Source: Cognatazoarcus halotolerans (lineage in GTDB: Bacteria; Pseudomonadota; Gammaproteobacteria; Burkholderiales; Rhodocyclaceae). Taken from it: 64,000 nt of DNA. The DNA lies in assembly GCF_009800965.1 (NCBI RefSeq), contig NZ_WUAF01000010.1, positions 124,001 through 188,000 of the forward strand, given 5' to 3'. This document shows, one piece after another, positions 16,069-23,869 of the stretch; within the stretch, counting starts at the first letter, position 1; each line of letters opens with the position of its first letter. Made by a program: the position numbers and the translations under genes. The notes beneath the pieces were generated by a model, which did not search any database, was not told the origin of the DNA, and saw only the letters and a program-made list of their open reading frames with translations.

Positions 16069-17271
16069 GTGCGCCCGTCCGGGCTCGAGTTGGCGGACAT
16101 CTTTCGCCAGCTCGGGCCGTCCTATCGCGCCAGCCACTCGGACGCGCTCAGTCGCGGGCAGCGCCGCGTCATGGGCGCCATCGAGCGTTGCCGCACGGCG
16201 GCGCTCGGCGGGCACGTCGAGCAGTGTGATGCCTGCGGCTACCAGCGGATCGCTTTCAACAGCTGCCGCAACCGGCATTGTCCAAAGTGCCAGGCATTGA
16301 CGCGGGCGCAGTGGCTCGAGGATCGGCGCGCCGAGCTCCTGCCGGTCGAGTACTTCCATGTCGTGTTTACGTTGCCGCAGGAGATCGCCGCCATCGCCTA
16401 CCAGAACAAGGCGGTTGTCTACGATTTGCTGTTCCGCGCCACCGCCGAGACGCTGCGAACGATCGCCACAGACATCAGGCACTTGGGCGCCGAGATTGGC
16501 TTCATCGCGATCCTGCACACCTGGGGTCAGAACTTGCTCCACCATCCGCACCTGCACTGCGTGGTGCCCGGCGGGGGCCTCTCCCCGGATGGCCAGCGCT
16601 GGATCGCTTGCCGGCCGGGTTTCTTCCTGCCGGTGCGGGTGCTGTCGCGGCTGTTCCGCCGACTGTTCCTCAAGATGTTGCAGCAGGCCTTCGCGGCGGG
16701 CTCGCTCAAGTTCCACAACGCCTTGGCTGAGCTTGCGGCCCCCGGCGCATTCGCCCGCTATCTTGCGCCGATGGCCCGGACCGAATGGGTGGTCTACGCC
16801 AAGCCGCCGTTCGGCGGGCCCGAGCGCGTGCTCGAGTACCTCGGCCGCTACACGCATCGGGTGGCCATCGCTAACAGCCGGCTCGTCGCGTTCGCCGACG
16901 GCCAGGTCGCGTTCCGCTGGAAAGACTATCGCCATGCGTCCCGCCAGAAGGTGATGCGGCTCGAGGCGGCGGAATTTGTGCGGCGCTTCCTGCTGCACGT
17001 CCTACCCTCCGGATTCCAGCGTATCCGCCACTACGGTTGGCTGGCCAACCGCAGCCGCGCGGCCAAGCTGGAGCGCTGTCGCCAGCTGCTGGATGTGCCC
17101 GCACCGGTGCCAGTGCCAGCCGATGAACCCGTCGATTATCGGGATCGCTATCAGCAGCTCACCGGCGTGTCACTGTGGGAGTGCCCCCACTGCGGGCGCG
17201 GGCGGATGCTCTGCGTCGAGACCTTTCAACGCGGGGCGCTGCCGCGTGGGCCACCGGAGGTCACCACATGA
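16069..17271 (+). CDS. IS91-family rolling-circle transposase
   Basis: 400 residues from a GTG at 16069. The N-terminal zinc-binding region has CDACGYQ and CRNRHCPKCQ. The HUH motif is seen as HHPHLHCVVPGGG near residue 160, and the Tyr-bearing motif as YLGRYTHRVAIANSRL near residue 265. The C-terminus carries another CxxC (CPHCGRG). It nicks and transfers single-stranded DNA from its origin end. The gene appears complete. Confidence 0.92.
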   Translation: MRPSGLELADIFRQLGPSYRASHSDALSRGQRRVMGAIERCRTAALGGHVEQCDACGYQRIAFNSCRNRHCPKCQALTRAQWLEDRRAELLPVEYFHVVFTLPQEIAAIAYQNKAVVYDLLFRATAETLRTIATDIRHLGAEIGFIAILHTWGQNLLHHPHLHCVVPGGGLSPDGQRWIACRPGFFLPVRVLSRLFRRLFLKMLQQAFAAGSLKFHNALAELAAPGAFARYLAPMARTEWVVYAKPPFGGPERVLEYLGRYTHRVAIANSRLVAFADGQVAFRWKDYRHASRQKVMRLEAAEFVRRFLLHVLPSGFQRIRHYGWLANRSRAAKLERCRQLLDVPAPVPVPADEPVDYRDRYQQLTGVSLWECPHCGRGRMLCVETFQRGALPRGPPEVTT

Positions 17272-17813
17272 ACATCCCCCCGCAACGGACCCACGCACTC
17301 CGAGATGTTCCTGACGGCGTGCCAGGGCTGTTCATGCGTCACCCTACACGACAACAAAGAGCGCCCGCCGAGGCTCTTGCTGGTGCAGAACGGAGCACGC
17401 GTCCGGTGCGCGACGCCTTCGCCAACCTCGCCGCAGCGCCATTCGGTAAGGCAGGCGGCTCAGTGCTGATCGCTATCCTGGCGCCACCTCGCGGAACTCC
17501 GCCGATTCAATCCCCATAGCGCCCCACCGCCCGAGCGGCGGTTCAGTCCAACGGGATCTTTTGCCTACCGGCCACGGAATGAGTACATGGCACCGGCCAG
17601 GCGACGTGCGCCGCGGCCGCCAGGCAAAAGACGCTCTTCACTATGGATAGATTTGCATAGCGACCCAAACTTGCAGGTCGAGCTTTTTCGAAGCGGCCAT
17701 TCAAGCTGACATCGGAGGGGCCGCGTTACTCCGGTAGCTGACTGACGACCTACGGAAGACCTTGGGCCGGAACGGTCATTGGTAGATAGCGTCAAGCAGC
17801 ATGGCCGGTTTAC
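17272..17813. other. Non-coding gap between the IS91-like and IS21 elements
   Basis: I find no supported gene here. It holds the short hairpin near 17527 (candidate IS91-type end) and a phrase near 17656 (TTTGCATAGCGACCC) that loosely recalls the RIT end, possibly a relic. Confidence 0.4.
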
Positions 17814-17833
17814 CGACAATCATCTTGGCCGGT
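17814..17833 (+). repeat. IS21 left inverted repeat
   Basis: 20 bp, perfect inverse of 20303-20322. Confidence 0.85.
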
Positions 17834-17854
17834 CGACCGGGTGATTGTCGGTGG

Positions 17855-18676
17855 TTACTCAGCCATGATTGACGCTCCTTCCTGGTGATTGTCGCTGGAT
17901 GATTGTCGGCGCCGGCTGGACTGTTTTTCGCTGGCCGTGCGACGGCGATAGCTTTCGACGTTCATCTCGAAGATCGTCGAGTGATGGACGAGCCGGTCGA
18001 TGGCGGCGACGGTCATGCCGGGATCCGGAAACACGTCATTCCAGCCCGAGAACGGCTGGTTGGCCGTGATCAGAAGGCTGCGGCGCTCGTAGCGTTCGGC
18101 GATCAGTTCGAACAGCACGCTGGTTTCGGCCTGGTCCTTGCGCGCGTACGACAGGTCGTCGAGGATGATCAGGTCGAAGCGGTCGAGCTTGGCGAGGGCT
18201 GAGGGCAGTTGCAGGCCCTGACGCGCCGCCTGAAGCTTCTGCACGATCTCGCTGGTGCGCGTGAACAGCACCCGGTAGCCGGCATCGATGAGCGCGTGTC
18301 CGAGCGCGCACCCTAAATGGCTTTTCCCGACACCCGGCGGGCCGAACAGAAGCACGGTGGCGCCTTTCTCGAGCCACGAATCGCCGCTCGCCAGCGCCAT
18401 GACATGGGCCTTGGAGACCATCGGCACCGTGCCGAAGTCGAAGGTCGCCAGCGTCTTGGTCGGATCCAGATGCGACTCGGCGCGGTGCCGCTCGATGCGC
18501 CGCTTGGCGCGCTCGGCCAGTTCGTGTTCGAGCAGTGCGCCGAGCAGTCGCGTGGCCTGCCAGCCTTCCTTGTCGGAGCGCTGGGCAAACTCGGGCCACA
18601 GGCGAGCAATGGTCGGCAAGCGCAGCTCATTGAGCATCAGGGCCAGACGGCCGGCTTCGTAAGCGGGCGTATTCAC
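17855..18676 (-). CDS. istB: IS21-family ATP-binding helper protein
   Basis: 273 residues, DnaC/DnaA-like AAA+ ATPase. Walker A is LLFGPPGVGKSHLGCALG at about residue 108 and Walker B LIILDDLSYARKD near 168; the sensor region contains LLITANQPFSGWNDVFPD. It assembles on target DNA and stimulates the IstA transposase. The ATG at 18676 overlaps the istA stop at 18673. The C-terminus is charged and repetitive (KQSSRRRQSSSD). Confidence 0.92.
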   Translation of the reverse strand: MNTPAYEAGRLALMLNELRLPTIARLWPEFAQRSDKEGWQATRLLGALLEHELAERAKRRIERHRAESHLDPTKTLATFDFGTVPMVSKAHVMALASGDSWLEKGATVLLFGPPGVGKSHLGCALGHALIDAGYRVLFTRTSEIVQKLQAARQGLQLPSALAKLDRFDLIILDDLSYARKDQAETSVLFELIAERYERRSLLITANQPFSGWNDVFPDPGMTVAAIDRLVHHSTIFEMNVESYRRRTASEKQSSRRRQSSSDNHQEGASIMAE

Positions 18677-20169
18677 GCGGCCACCTCCTTGCCCAGGAGC
18701 TCGTCATAGCTGCTGACAGGGGGAATTTCGACATTGATCACCGGGCAATCGACCTGGCGCGGCGCCAATTCCTCGCGCAACGCCTTCAGATCCGGCAATC
18801 TGCCGTCCACCAGCGATGCATTCAGGCGTGCGGCCAGCACGGCTTCGACGCCGTCGAGCGCAGCGAGCTCGAGCAAGCCCACCATGGTCTTGCAGGCCTC
18901 GCGCTGCGTCAGGCGCGCCTCGAGCTGCTCCCACGTCCGGCGATAGGCCTCACGCGGAAACAGCTCGTCGCGAAACGCGAGCCCCTTGAAGGCCTGCGGT
19001 TTGCGCTTGAGACCCTCGATGAAGTGCCGGTAATCGAGCGCGCGGCGGTTGTCGCCGGCACGCGAAGCCCGCGCCGTACTGTGCACCAGCGCACCCGACA
19101 GATAGCAGTCGAGCCGATCGCCATAGACCCGCACCTTCAGGCGGTGGCCAATTAGCCGCGACGGCGCACTGTAAAGAATGCCGCGCACGGTGAAGGTGCT
19201 GCAGCGTGTGACGCGCGCTTCTTCCTCAACGAAGTCGGTCGTGCGCCGCAGCGGCAGATCCATGAGCTGCTCGCGCTCGAGGCGAAACGCCGCCGCGTTG
19301 CGCCGGTTGCGGCGCATGACGATCTCGCGCAGAAACTCGTCGTAGGCCGCGCGATCGGCGAAGTCCCGGTGGCCGCGCAACATCAACGCCTGGTCGAGGG
19401 CCTCCTTCAAATAGCGATGCGACGACTCCACGCTGCCGTTCTCGTGACCCTGACCGCGATTGTTGCGCGTGCCAGCCATGCCGTAATGCTCGAGCAGCGC
19501 GGCGTAGCGCACCGTGAAGTCCTCTTCGTCCTGCAGATTCCTGAACGCGGCCGACAAACTGTCGGTGCGGTGCTCGCGCGGGCAACCGCCGGCTTGCCAG
19601 AGGGCGTTCTGCAAGCCCGTGGACAGCGCCTCGAAACTCTCGCCGCCTTCGACGACGTTGGCGTATTCCCAGCGCGAGAAGGCCAGCACAAAGTGGTACA
19701 GCCGATGAGCGAACGGCACGCCGGCGAGGGTCACACGCAGTTCAGTCACGTCGGTAAAGTCCGACAGGCCCCGCGCGCCGGGCTCATGCTGTTGAGGGAA
19801 GAAGACTTCCTTGGGCGGGCCGGACATCGCTCGCCAGTACCTCACGCGCCGCTCGAGCGTGCGGCGTGTGCTGTCGGGATACTGCCCAGGATGATCGTCC
19901 TGCAGCTTGCGCAGGATCGTAATCGCCTGCAGCTGCGGCGCGCTCATGAGCATCGGAGCGACTTCGGTGTCCCAGACGTCGGCGAACGGATCGGGGCGCG
20001 AGCGCCAGTAGCGGCGTGGCTTCTGGGACGGCAGTGTGGCGTCTCGATCTATGCGCCGGGCACTGCGCACGCTGATGCCGGCCTTGGCGGCGGCGATCTC
20101 CTGAGAGTGGTGTTTGCGTTTGGACATGTAGAGGCGAACCTGTTGGTCGGTGATGCGGGTTCCGGACAT
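18673..20169 (-). CDS. istA: IS21-family transposase
   Basis: 498 residues. The N-terminal HTH (SKRKHHSQEIAAAKAGISVRS) binds the ends. The rve-type DDE core follows, with Asp in FTDVTELRVTL, Asp in EHRTDSLSAAF and Glu in NGSVESSHRYLKEAL. A C-terminal beta-barrel domain and the basic segment YRRTWEQLEARLTQ complete it. The start at 20169 is the first ATG; another at 20127 is possible. It is full length for the family. Confidence 0.92.
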   Translation of the reverse strand: MSGTRITDQQVRLYMSKRKHHSQEIAAAKAGISVRSARRIDRDATLPSQKPRRYWRSRPDPFADVWDTEVAPMLMSAPQLQAITILRKLQDDHPGQYPDSTRRTLERRVRYWRAMSGPPKEVFFPQQHEPGARGLSDFTDVTELRVTLAGVPFAHRLYHFVLAFSRWEYANVVEGGESFEALSTGLQNALWQAGGCPREHRTDSLSAAFRNLQDEEDFTVRYAALLEHYGMAGTRNNRGQGHENGSVESSHRYLKEALDQALMLRGHRDFADRAAYDEFLREIVMRRNRRNAAAFRLEREQLMDLPLRRTTDFVEEEARVTRCSTFTVRGILYSAPSRLIGHRLKVRVYGDRLDCYLSGALVHSTARASRAGDNRRALDYRHFIEGLKRKPQAFKGLAFRDELFPREAYRRTWEQLEARLTQREACKTMVGLLELAALDGVEAVLAARLNASLVDGRLPDLKALREELAPRQVDCPVINVEIPPVSSYDELLGKEVAA

Positions 20170-20302
20170 GCGGCTGATCGCTTCTTCATGATCTGATCAG
20201 CCATCGTAGAACCCGGCCAACTCGGTGCCGCCGGTGGGGAGAACTCTCCGTCGGCTACGCCGCCTCCGACTTCTCCCCACCGGCCAAAACCCTCGTCGCT
20301 AT

Positions 20303-20322
20303 ACCGGCCAAGATGATTGTCG
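20303..20322 (-). repeat. IS21 right inverted repeat
   Basis: 20 bp, perfect inverse of 17814-17833. Confidence 0.85.
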
Positions 20323-20583
20323 CCGCCCACATTGGAGACCGGCGCTGCCTACGATCGGAATGTGCAGGTCAGCGGTCATCGACCAGGAAATCGTCTCCAA
20401 TGACTGCATGGCACTTGCGCCTATTGCGGACAAAGCGGCGCACCCAGCCTCCTGCACACGCCATTTGTGGTGACCACCAGCTTTACGCTGGGCGATTGTG
20501 ATAGATGTGCCATCATACTTGACACACAACGAATCGTTCAATATGCTTCACATGCCATCACTACTATCACATGTGAGCCTCGT

Positions 20584-21360
20584 ATGCCCTTCTCGAAATC
20601 CGAAATGCAGGAAGAATTGTTCAAGTTCCTGAGCCAGTTTGGGAAAGATATCGCCAATCTGTACGGGGTCGACGACTATGCGTGGACCGAAAGGAAAGCT
20701 ATTCAAGAGTCGCCGATATGGAAGGCGGCGAGCGAGATGTACGACTACGGTGTAATGGGCATCTCATCGGAAAACCTTCACCCAGAAGGACATATTGATG
20801 GAGTCTATGCCCGTATGGAGCGGTTTCTTCGTGCGATGGATACGCCGCAAATGAGGCTCTATCTGGAGGAAAGCAACAACACTCCGCCGCGTCTCGCCTT
20901 GCTCGCAGTGCAAAGCGCAGTGGCGCGCATGGTGCTCGATGGCGGTTGGCGCCACACCGATTATGGGGCCGGCGAAAACGGGGCGTTAAAGGGCGACATG
21001 AACCATCTGACGCTTGCCGAGGTTGCCCTGCTTGCGAATATGGATGAGCGTAGTGTGCGGAATGCAGCTAACCCGAAGCTGCCTGATCCACTGAAGACGG
21101 AGCAGGTCGGCAAGCGCTCACTGGTTAGTCCGGAAGAAGCCCGCCGTTGGCTAGCCGGCCGGAAGGGTTATATACCGACACGGGCATATGCCGGTCCCCG
21201 ACGGCCGTCAATCGATGTAACGTTGCCCGTCCTTCCAGAAGAATTTCTGGATCAGATCCAACGAGCAGCCGCGGAATCAGGAGTCTCGGCGACGAAAATC
21301 TTGGGAGAGCAATTTCTCGCTAATCTACACGCCGCTATTAAAGCGGGGCAGAACAAATGA
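20584..21360 (+). CDS. Unknown protein, 258 aa, with HTH-like segment
   Basis: The ATG at 20584 is preferred; the frame extends to 20467 without a better ribosome site. The sequence from about residue 140 (LTLAEVALLANMDERSVRNAA) looks like a helix-turn-helix, followed by GKRSLVSPEEARRWLAGRKGY, the beta-wing type seen in MerR/AlpA-like DNA-binding domains. The C-terminal ~50 residues (VLPEEFLDQIQRAAAESGVSATKIL) are helical. The stop overlaps the next ATG as ATGA. Base composition is less GC-rich than the element backbone. I do not recognise the family; a DNA-binding regulator of the two downstream genes is a guess. Confidence 0.55.
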   Translation: MPFSKSEMQEELFKFLSQFGKDIANLYGVDDYAWTERKAIQESPIWKAASEMYDYGVMGISSENLHPEGHIDGVYARMERFLRAMDTPQMRLYLEESNNTPPRLALLAVQSAVARMVLDGGWRHTDYGAGENGALKGDMNHLTLAEVALLANMDERSVRNAANPKLPDPLKTEQVGKRSLVSPEEARRWLAGRKGYIPTRAYAGPRRPSIDVTLPVLPEEFLDQIQRAAAESGVSATKILGEQFLANLHAAIKAGQNK

Positions 21361-21626
21361 GAACGTCGACTCACGCAACCGTTCGCTGCCAACAACGCGG
21401 TATCCCCGCCCTTGTGCTTGATCTGCTGCTCCAGTTTGGTCACCGTGAGCATGATCATGCTGGCGCCGAGATTGTCTATTTCAATCATCGCTCAAAAAAG
21501 CGTATCGAAAGCTATGCTGGCGGGCTCATCAGCAAGCTAAACGAGTATTTGGATAGTTATGCCGTGGTGGCCGCCGGGGAGATCGTCACGGTGGGCCACC
21601 GTTACAAACGAATCAATCGCAACTAA
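21357..21626 (+). CDS. Small unknown protein, 89 aa
   Basis: It begins within the ATGA overlap of the preceding stop. The sequence has VRCQQRGIPALVLDLLLQFG followed by YFNHRSKKRIE, a layout I associate with short conserved proteins of mobile elements (often compared with DUF4258/RelE-like folds), but I cannot confirm a family. It is 17 bp from the next gene and clearly in the same transcript. Confidence 0.5.
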   Translation: MRTSTHATVRCQQRGIPALVLDLLLQFGHREHDHAGAEIVYFNHRSKKRIESYAGGLISKLNEYLDSYAVVAAGEIVTVGHRYKRINRN

Positions 21627-21643
21627 AACAACGGAGAAAACCT

Positions 21644-22177
21644 ATGCCAACAATAACAAGAGACGAAATGGTCGCCATGCTGTTCGATATGGGCTTTAAG
21701 ACCCAGACGACCGCATCGCAAAAATGGAAACAGGCATTATTCTTCATTAACGGCGAAAAGACGCTGTTCGTTCTCGTCAGAACTCGCGGCGTCGATGTGT
21801 TGGAAACCCCCTTGAAACGGGAAGAGATGACAAACCCCGATGGCCTCTTGAGCGTGACCATGCGTCGGACCGGTGATCGATTTGCCGAGTTTTTCTACAC
21901 GGACAGCCATTTGCCGGTCAACGAAAGGGTGCTCGAGATTGCATCACACTTTGTCAACAACCTAAATATCGATCAAAGCCACTTCCAGAAAATAGGTATC
22001 GGCAGACGTGAATGGGGCGAAAAGTACGGCGAGAAAAGTAAGCGCTCGAACAGAGAGAATAGCGGAAGCCTCTGCTCGCTGTATGCAGACTTAGCGATTG
22101 AAGAAGGCGAAGACGTCTATTTAAGTGACGGTGTTTGGCTGTCGTCAGACGGCTCCCTGCACGACCGGGGTCGCTAA
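21644..22177 (+). CDS. Unknown protein, 177 aa
   Basis: Third gene of the low-GC cluster, start preceded by CGGAG. The N-terminal half (ITRDEMVAMLFDMGFKTQTT, LFFINGEKTLFVLVR) reads like a compact alpha/beta domain. The middle has FFYTDSHLPVNERVLEIASHFVNNLN, and the C-terminus is acidic (AIEEGEDVYLSDGVWLSSDG). No family is recognised. It ends 128 bp before the IS4 element's left target duplication. Confidence 0.5.
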   Translation: MPTITRDEMVAMLFDMGFKTQTTASQKWKQALFFINGEKTLFVLVRTRGVDVLETPLKREEMTNPDGLLSVTMRRTGDRFAEFFYTDSHLPVNERVLEIASHFVNNLNIDQSHFQKIGIGRREWGEKYGEKSKRSNRENSGSLCSLYADLAIEEGEDVYLSDGVWLSSDGSLHDRGR

Positions 22178-22294
22178 CCTCCCGAGGTTCATTGCTTCCT
22201 GAGGTAACGGCTTTGCCGCCGCTAGCCCGGAAGGTGATGAGAGACGGGTAGGACATCAGGCAGGTTTTAGATTGAGGCAGGCATCGTGCTTCCC

Positions 22295-22304
22295 GGCTAA
22301 GGAA
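22295..22304. repeat. IS4 target-site duplication, left copy
   Basis: GGCTAAGGAA, identical to 23781-23790. Removing the element and one copy restores a continuous intergenic sequence, so no gene is visibly interrupted. Confidence 0.95.
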
Positions 22305-23780
22305 CAATCCACCCAAGTTAACCCTCAGCACGGCTTGAAGCTCATGTGCTTGTGCGGCTTGGGTCGCGAAGGCCGTGGCTTTGACAGTCCGGGCCGATGC
22401 AGGAAAGTCTTTCTGGCGATCAAGCTCAGGAGTTCGCAAAGCGCCTTGCCGCAGAGTCTTCCCAGCAACAGCAGCGGCGTTACCGGCTTGAGCGCGGAAC
22501 GTGCGTAGGCGCGGTTGATGCGACGCTGGGGCGCAATGAGGTGCTGTTGGCGCGCCGCTGCGGCGAGCACTGCGGCGATGTTGTCGCAGAGCACCTTGGC
22601 GGCGATGTCCTGCTGCACGGCGAGGTGGCTGAGGCCCGACACGTGCTCCAGGTTCAAGCGGTGCTTGAGTCGCTTGAACGTCTCCTCGACGGACCAGCGC
22701 GTGTGGTAGATCTCACCGAAATCCGCCGCCGGGAAGCGGTTGGCATCGAGCAGGCTGGTCATGAACACGCGAATGGCGCCGTTGGGGGCGCGTTGGCGCA
22801 CCAGACGCACAGTCAGGGGCTCGGCGGGGCAGCCGAAATCGCGCACATCGGCGGCCTGCGGCGGCGGCAAGGTTACGAGCTGTTCGTCCAGGCCCGACTT
22901 GCGGAAAGCCTGCACGGCGGCGAAGCCGCCGTCGGAGGTGTCGACGCGAATGCAGAAGTCGATGCTGCGCTGAGCGAGCACCCCGACCAGCCAGCGCGCC
23001 GGATAGCCGCGGTCGAGCAGCAGCAGATCGCCGGGGGCGAAGCTGTCGAGCTGCTCGAACAGCGCCTGACGCTCGCCGGTGCAGGCACTGTGCAGCGTTG
23101 CGGCCAGCATCAACTGCGCATCGGGCAGGTAGCAGCCCAGCACCAAGGCCTCGCGGCTTGCCGCGCGCGGCACATGGCTGGCGCGCAGGCCGAAGCGCAG
23201 GAAGCTGCCATCGACCGCGATGCGCCGCAGGCCACACCAGCGAGGGATGCCTCCGGCCTCATCGACCATCCGCAGGAACTGTGCGTTGAGCGCCGGCAAC
23301 GCGGTGTGGCTGAGCTTGGCCCTGGCTTGCGCGAAGGCTTGTTCGGAGACATGCCTGACCAGGCACGCTTGTTCCTGGAGATGGGCGAAGAACGTATCGA
23401 GTTCGGTCTGGACGCTCTTGGCGATGCCGGAGACCAGGGCTGCGACCAAAGCGGGCAGCGGCAGCTTGCGTTGGCGCGAGAAGGCGTTGGGGTGTGCGCG
23501 GTGGCGGGCGACTTCCAGGAACGACTCGGAGTGCAGGTAGTGGGTAAAGGAGGCGAAGAGGTTGGAGAGGTCCATCGGCGGCTCGAGGTTCGAAAACGAA
23601 CCTCACTGGCCGGCGCGCTGCTTGCGCTAAAAAGCACAGCGCAAGCAGCGCGCCGGCCGCGCGAACCGCTATGGATGTCAAGCGATTTCTGCAAAGATCT
23701 TGCGCCAACCGACGAACGGCAACAGGCGATCACTGCATATGGCGTGCTCGATGCGGTGATTGCTTAACTTGGGTGGATTG
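22305..23780. mobile_element. IS4-family insertion sequence, 1,476 bp
   Basis: A single transposase gene lies between 17-bp perfect inverted repeats (22305-22321, CAATCCACCCAAGTTAA; inverse 23764-23780). A 10-bp direct duplication GGCTAAGGAA immediately flanks it (22295-22304 and 23781-23790). The duplication length fits the IS4 subgroup, and its perfection suggests recent insertion. Confidence 0.95.
22325..23575 (-). CDS. IS4-family DDE transposase
   Basis: 416 residues. The DDE core: Asp in RIAVDGSFLRFG near residue 122, Asp in LLLLDRGYPARWLVG near 196, and Glu in the family signature YHTRWSVEETFKRLKHRLNLE near 305 (the YREK-like motif). The start at 23575 is the first ATG of an uninterrupted frame. 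The gene occupies nearly the whole insertion and appears functional. Confidence 0.93.
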   Translation of the reverse strand: MDLSNLFASFTHYLHSESFLEVARHRAHPNAFSRQRKLPLPALVAALVSGIAKSVQTELDTFFAHLQEQACLVRHVSEQAFAQARAKLSHTALPALNAQFLRMVDEAGGIPRWCGLRRIAVDGSFLRFGLRASHVPRAASREALVLGCYLPDAQLMLAATLHSACTGERQALFEQLDSFAPGDLLLLDRGYPARWLVGVLAQRSIDFCIRVDTSDGGFAAVQAFRKSGLDEQLVTLPPPQAADVRDFGCPAEPLTVRLVRQRAPNGAIRVFMTSLLDANRFPAADFGEIYHTRWSVEETFKRLKHRLNLEHVSGLSHLAVQQDIAAKVLCDNIAAVLAAAARQQHLIAPQRRINRAYARSALKPVTPLLLLGRLCGKALCELLSLIARKTFLHRPGLSKPRPSRPKPHKHMSFKPC

Positions 23781-23790
23781 GGCTAAGGAA
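23781..23790. repeat. IS4 target-site duplication, right copy
   Basis: GGCTAAGGAA, identical to 22295-22304. Confidence 0.95.
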
Positions 23791-23869
23791 TGGTTCTTCG
23801 GCCAAACTAGACGAGCGACCGCTCATGTCCCAACAACTGAGAATGCGTGGTCGTCGCAGATAACGATAG

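Larger units (their letters stand above)
15184..17271 (+). mobile_element. IS91-like unit: tyrosine recombinase plus HUH transposase
   Basis: A tyrosine recombinase gene is followed after nine bases by an IS91-type rolling-circle transposase gene, a pairing common in the family. The exact ends are not resolved. A candidate right end is the hairpin CCGCCC-GAGC-GGCGG near 17527 followed by GTTC, the kind of tetranucleotide that borders IS91-family origins; this is only suggestive. Confidence 0.75.
17814..20322. mobile_element. IS21-family insertion sequence
   Basis: istA and istB overlap as ATGA and are flanked by a perfect 20-bp inverted repeat: CGACAATCATCTTGGCCGGT at 17814-17833 and its inverse at 20303-20322. 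Extra partial copies occur inside the left end (GGTGATTGTCGGTGG, GTGATTGTCGCTGG) and inside the right end (TTTTGGCCGGT), as is usual for the multiple binding sites of IS21 ends. No target duplication is evident, so the true tips may extend a few bases beyond the listed span. Confidence 0.85.

Noticed and set aside
15400-16998. A 532-codon minus-strand frame across the IS91-like unit
   Set aside because: Antisense shadow of the recombinase and HUH transposase genes, which carry intact catalytic motifs.
17640-17680. A second RIT-type end near 17656 (TTTGCATAGCGACCC)
   Set aside because: Only short, interrupted similarity to the 29-bp terminal repeat and no recombinase genes attached; could be chance.
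22397-23767. A 456-codon plus-strand frame inside the IS4 element
   Set aside because: Antisense to the DDE transposase; it extends across the inverted repeat and has shadow-like composition.
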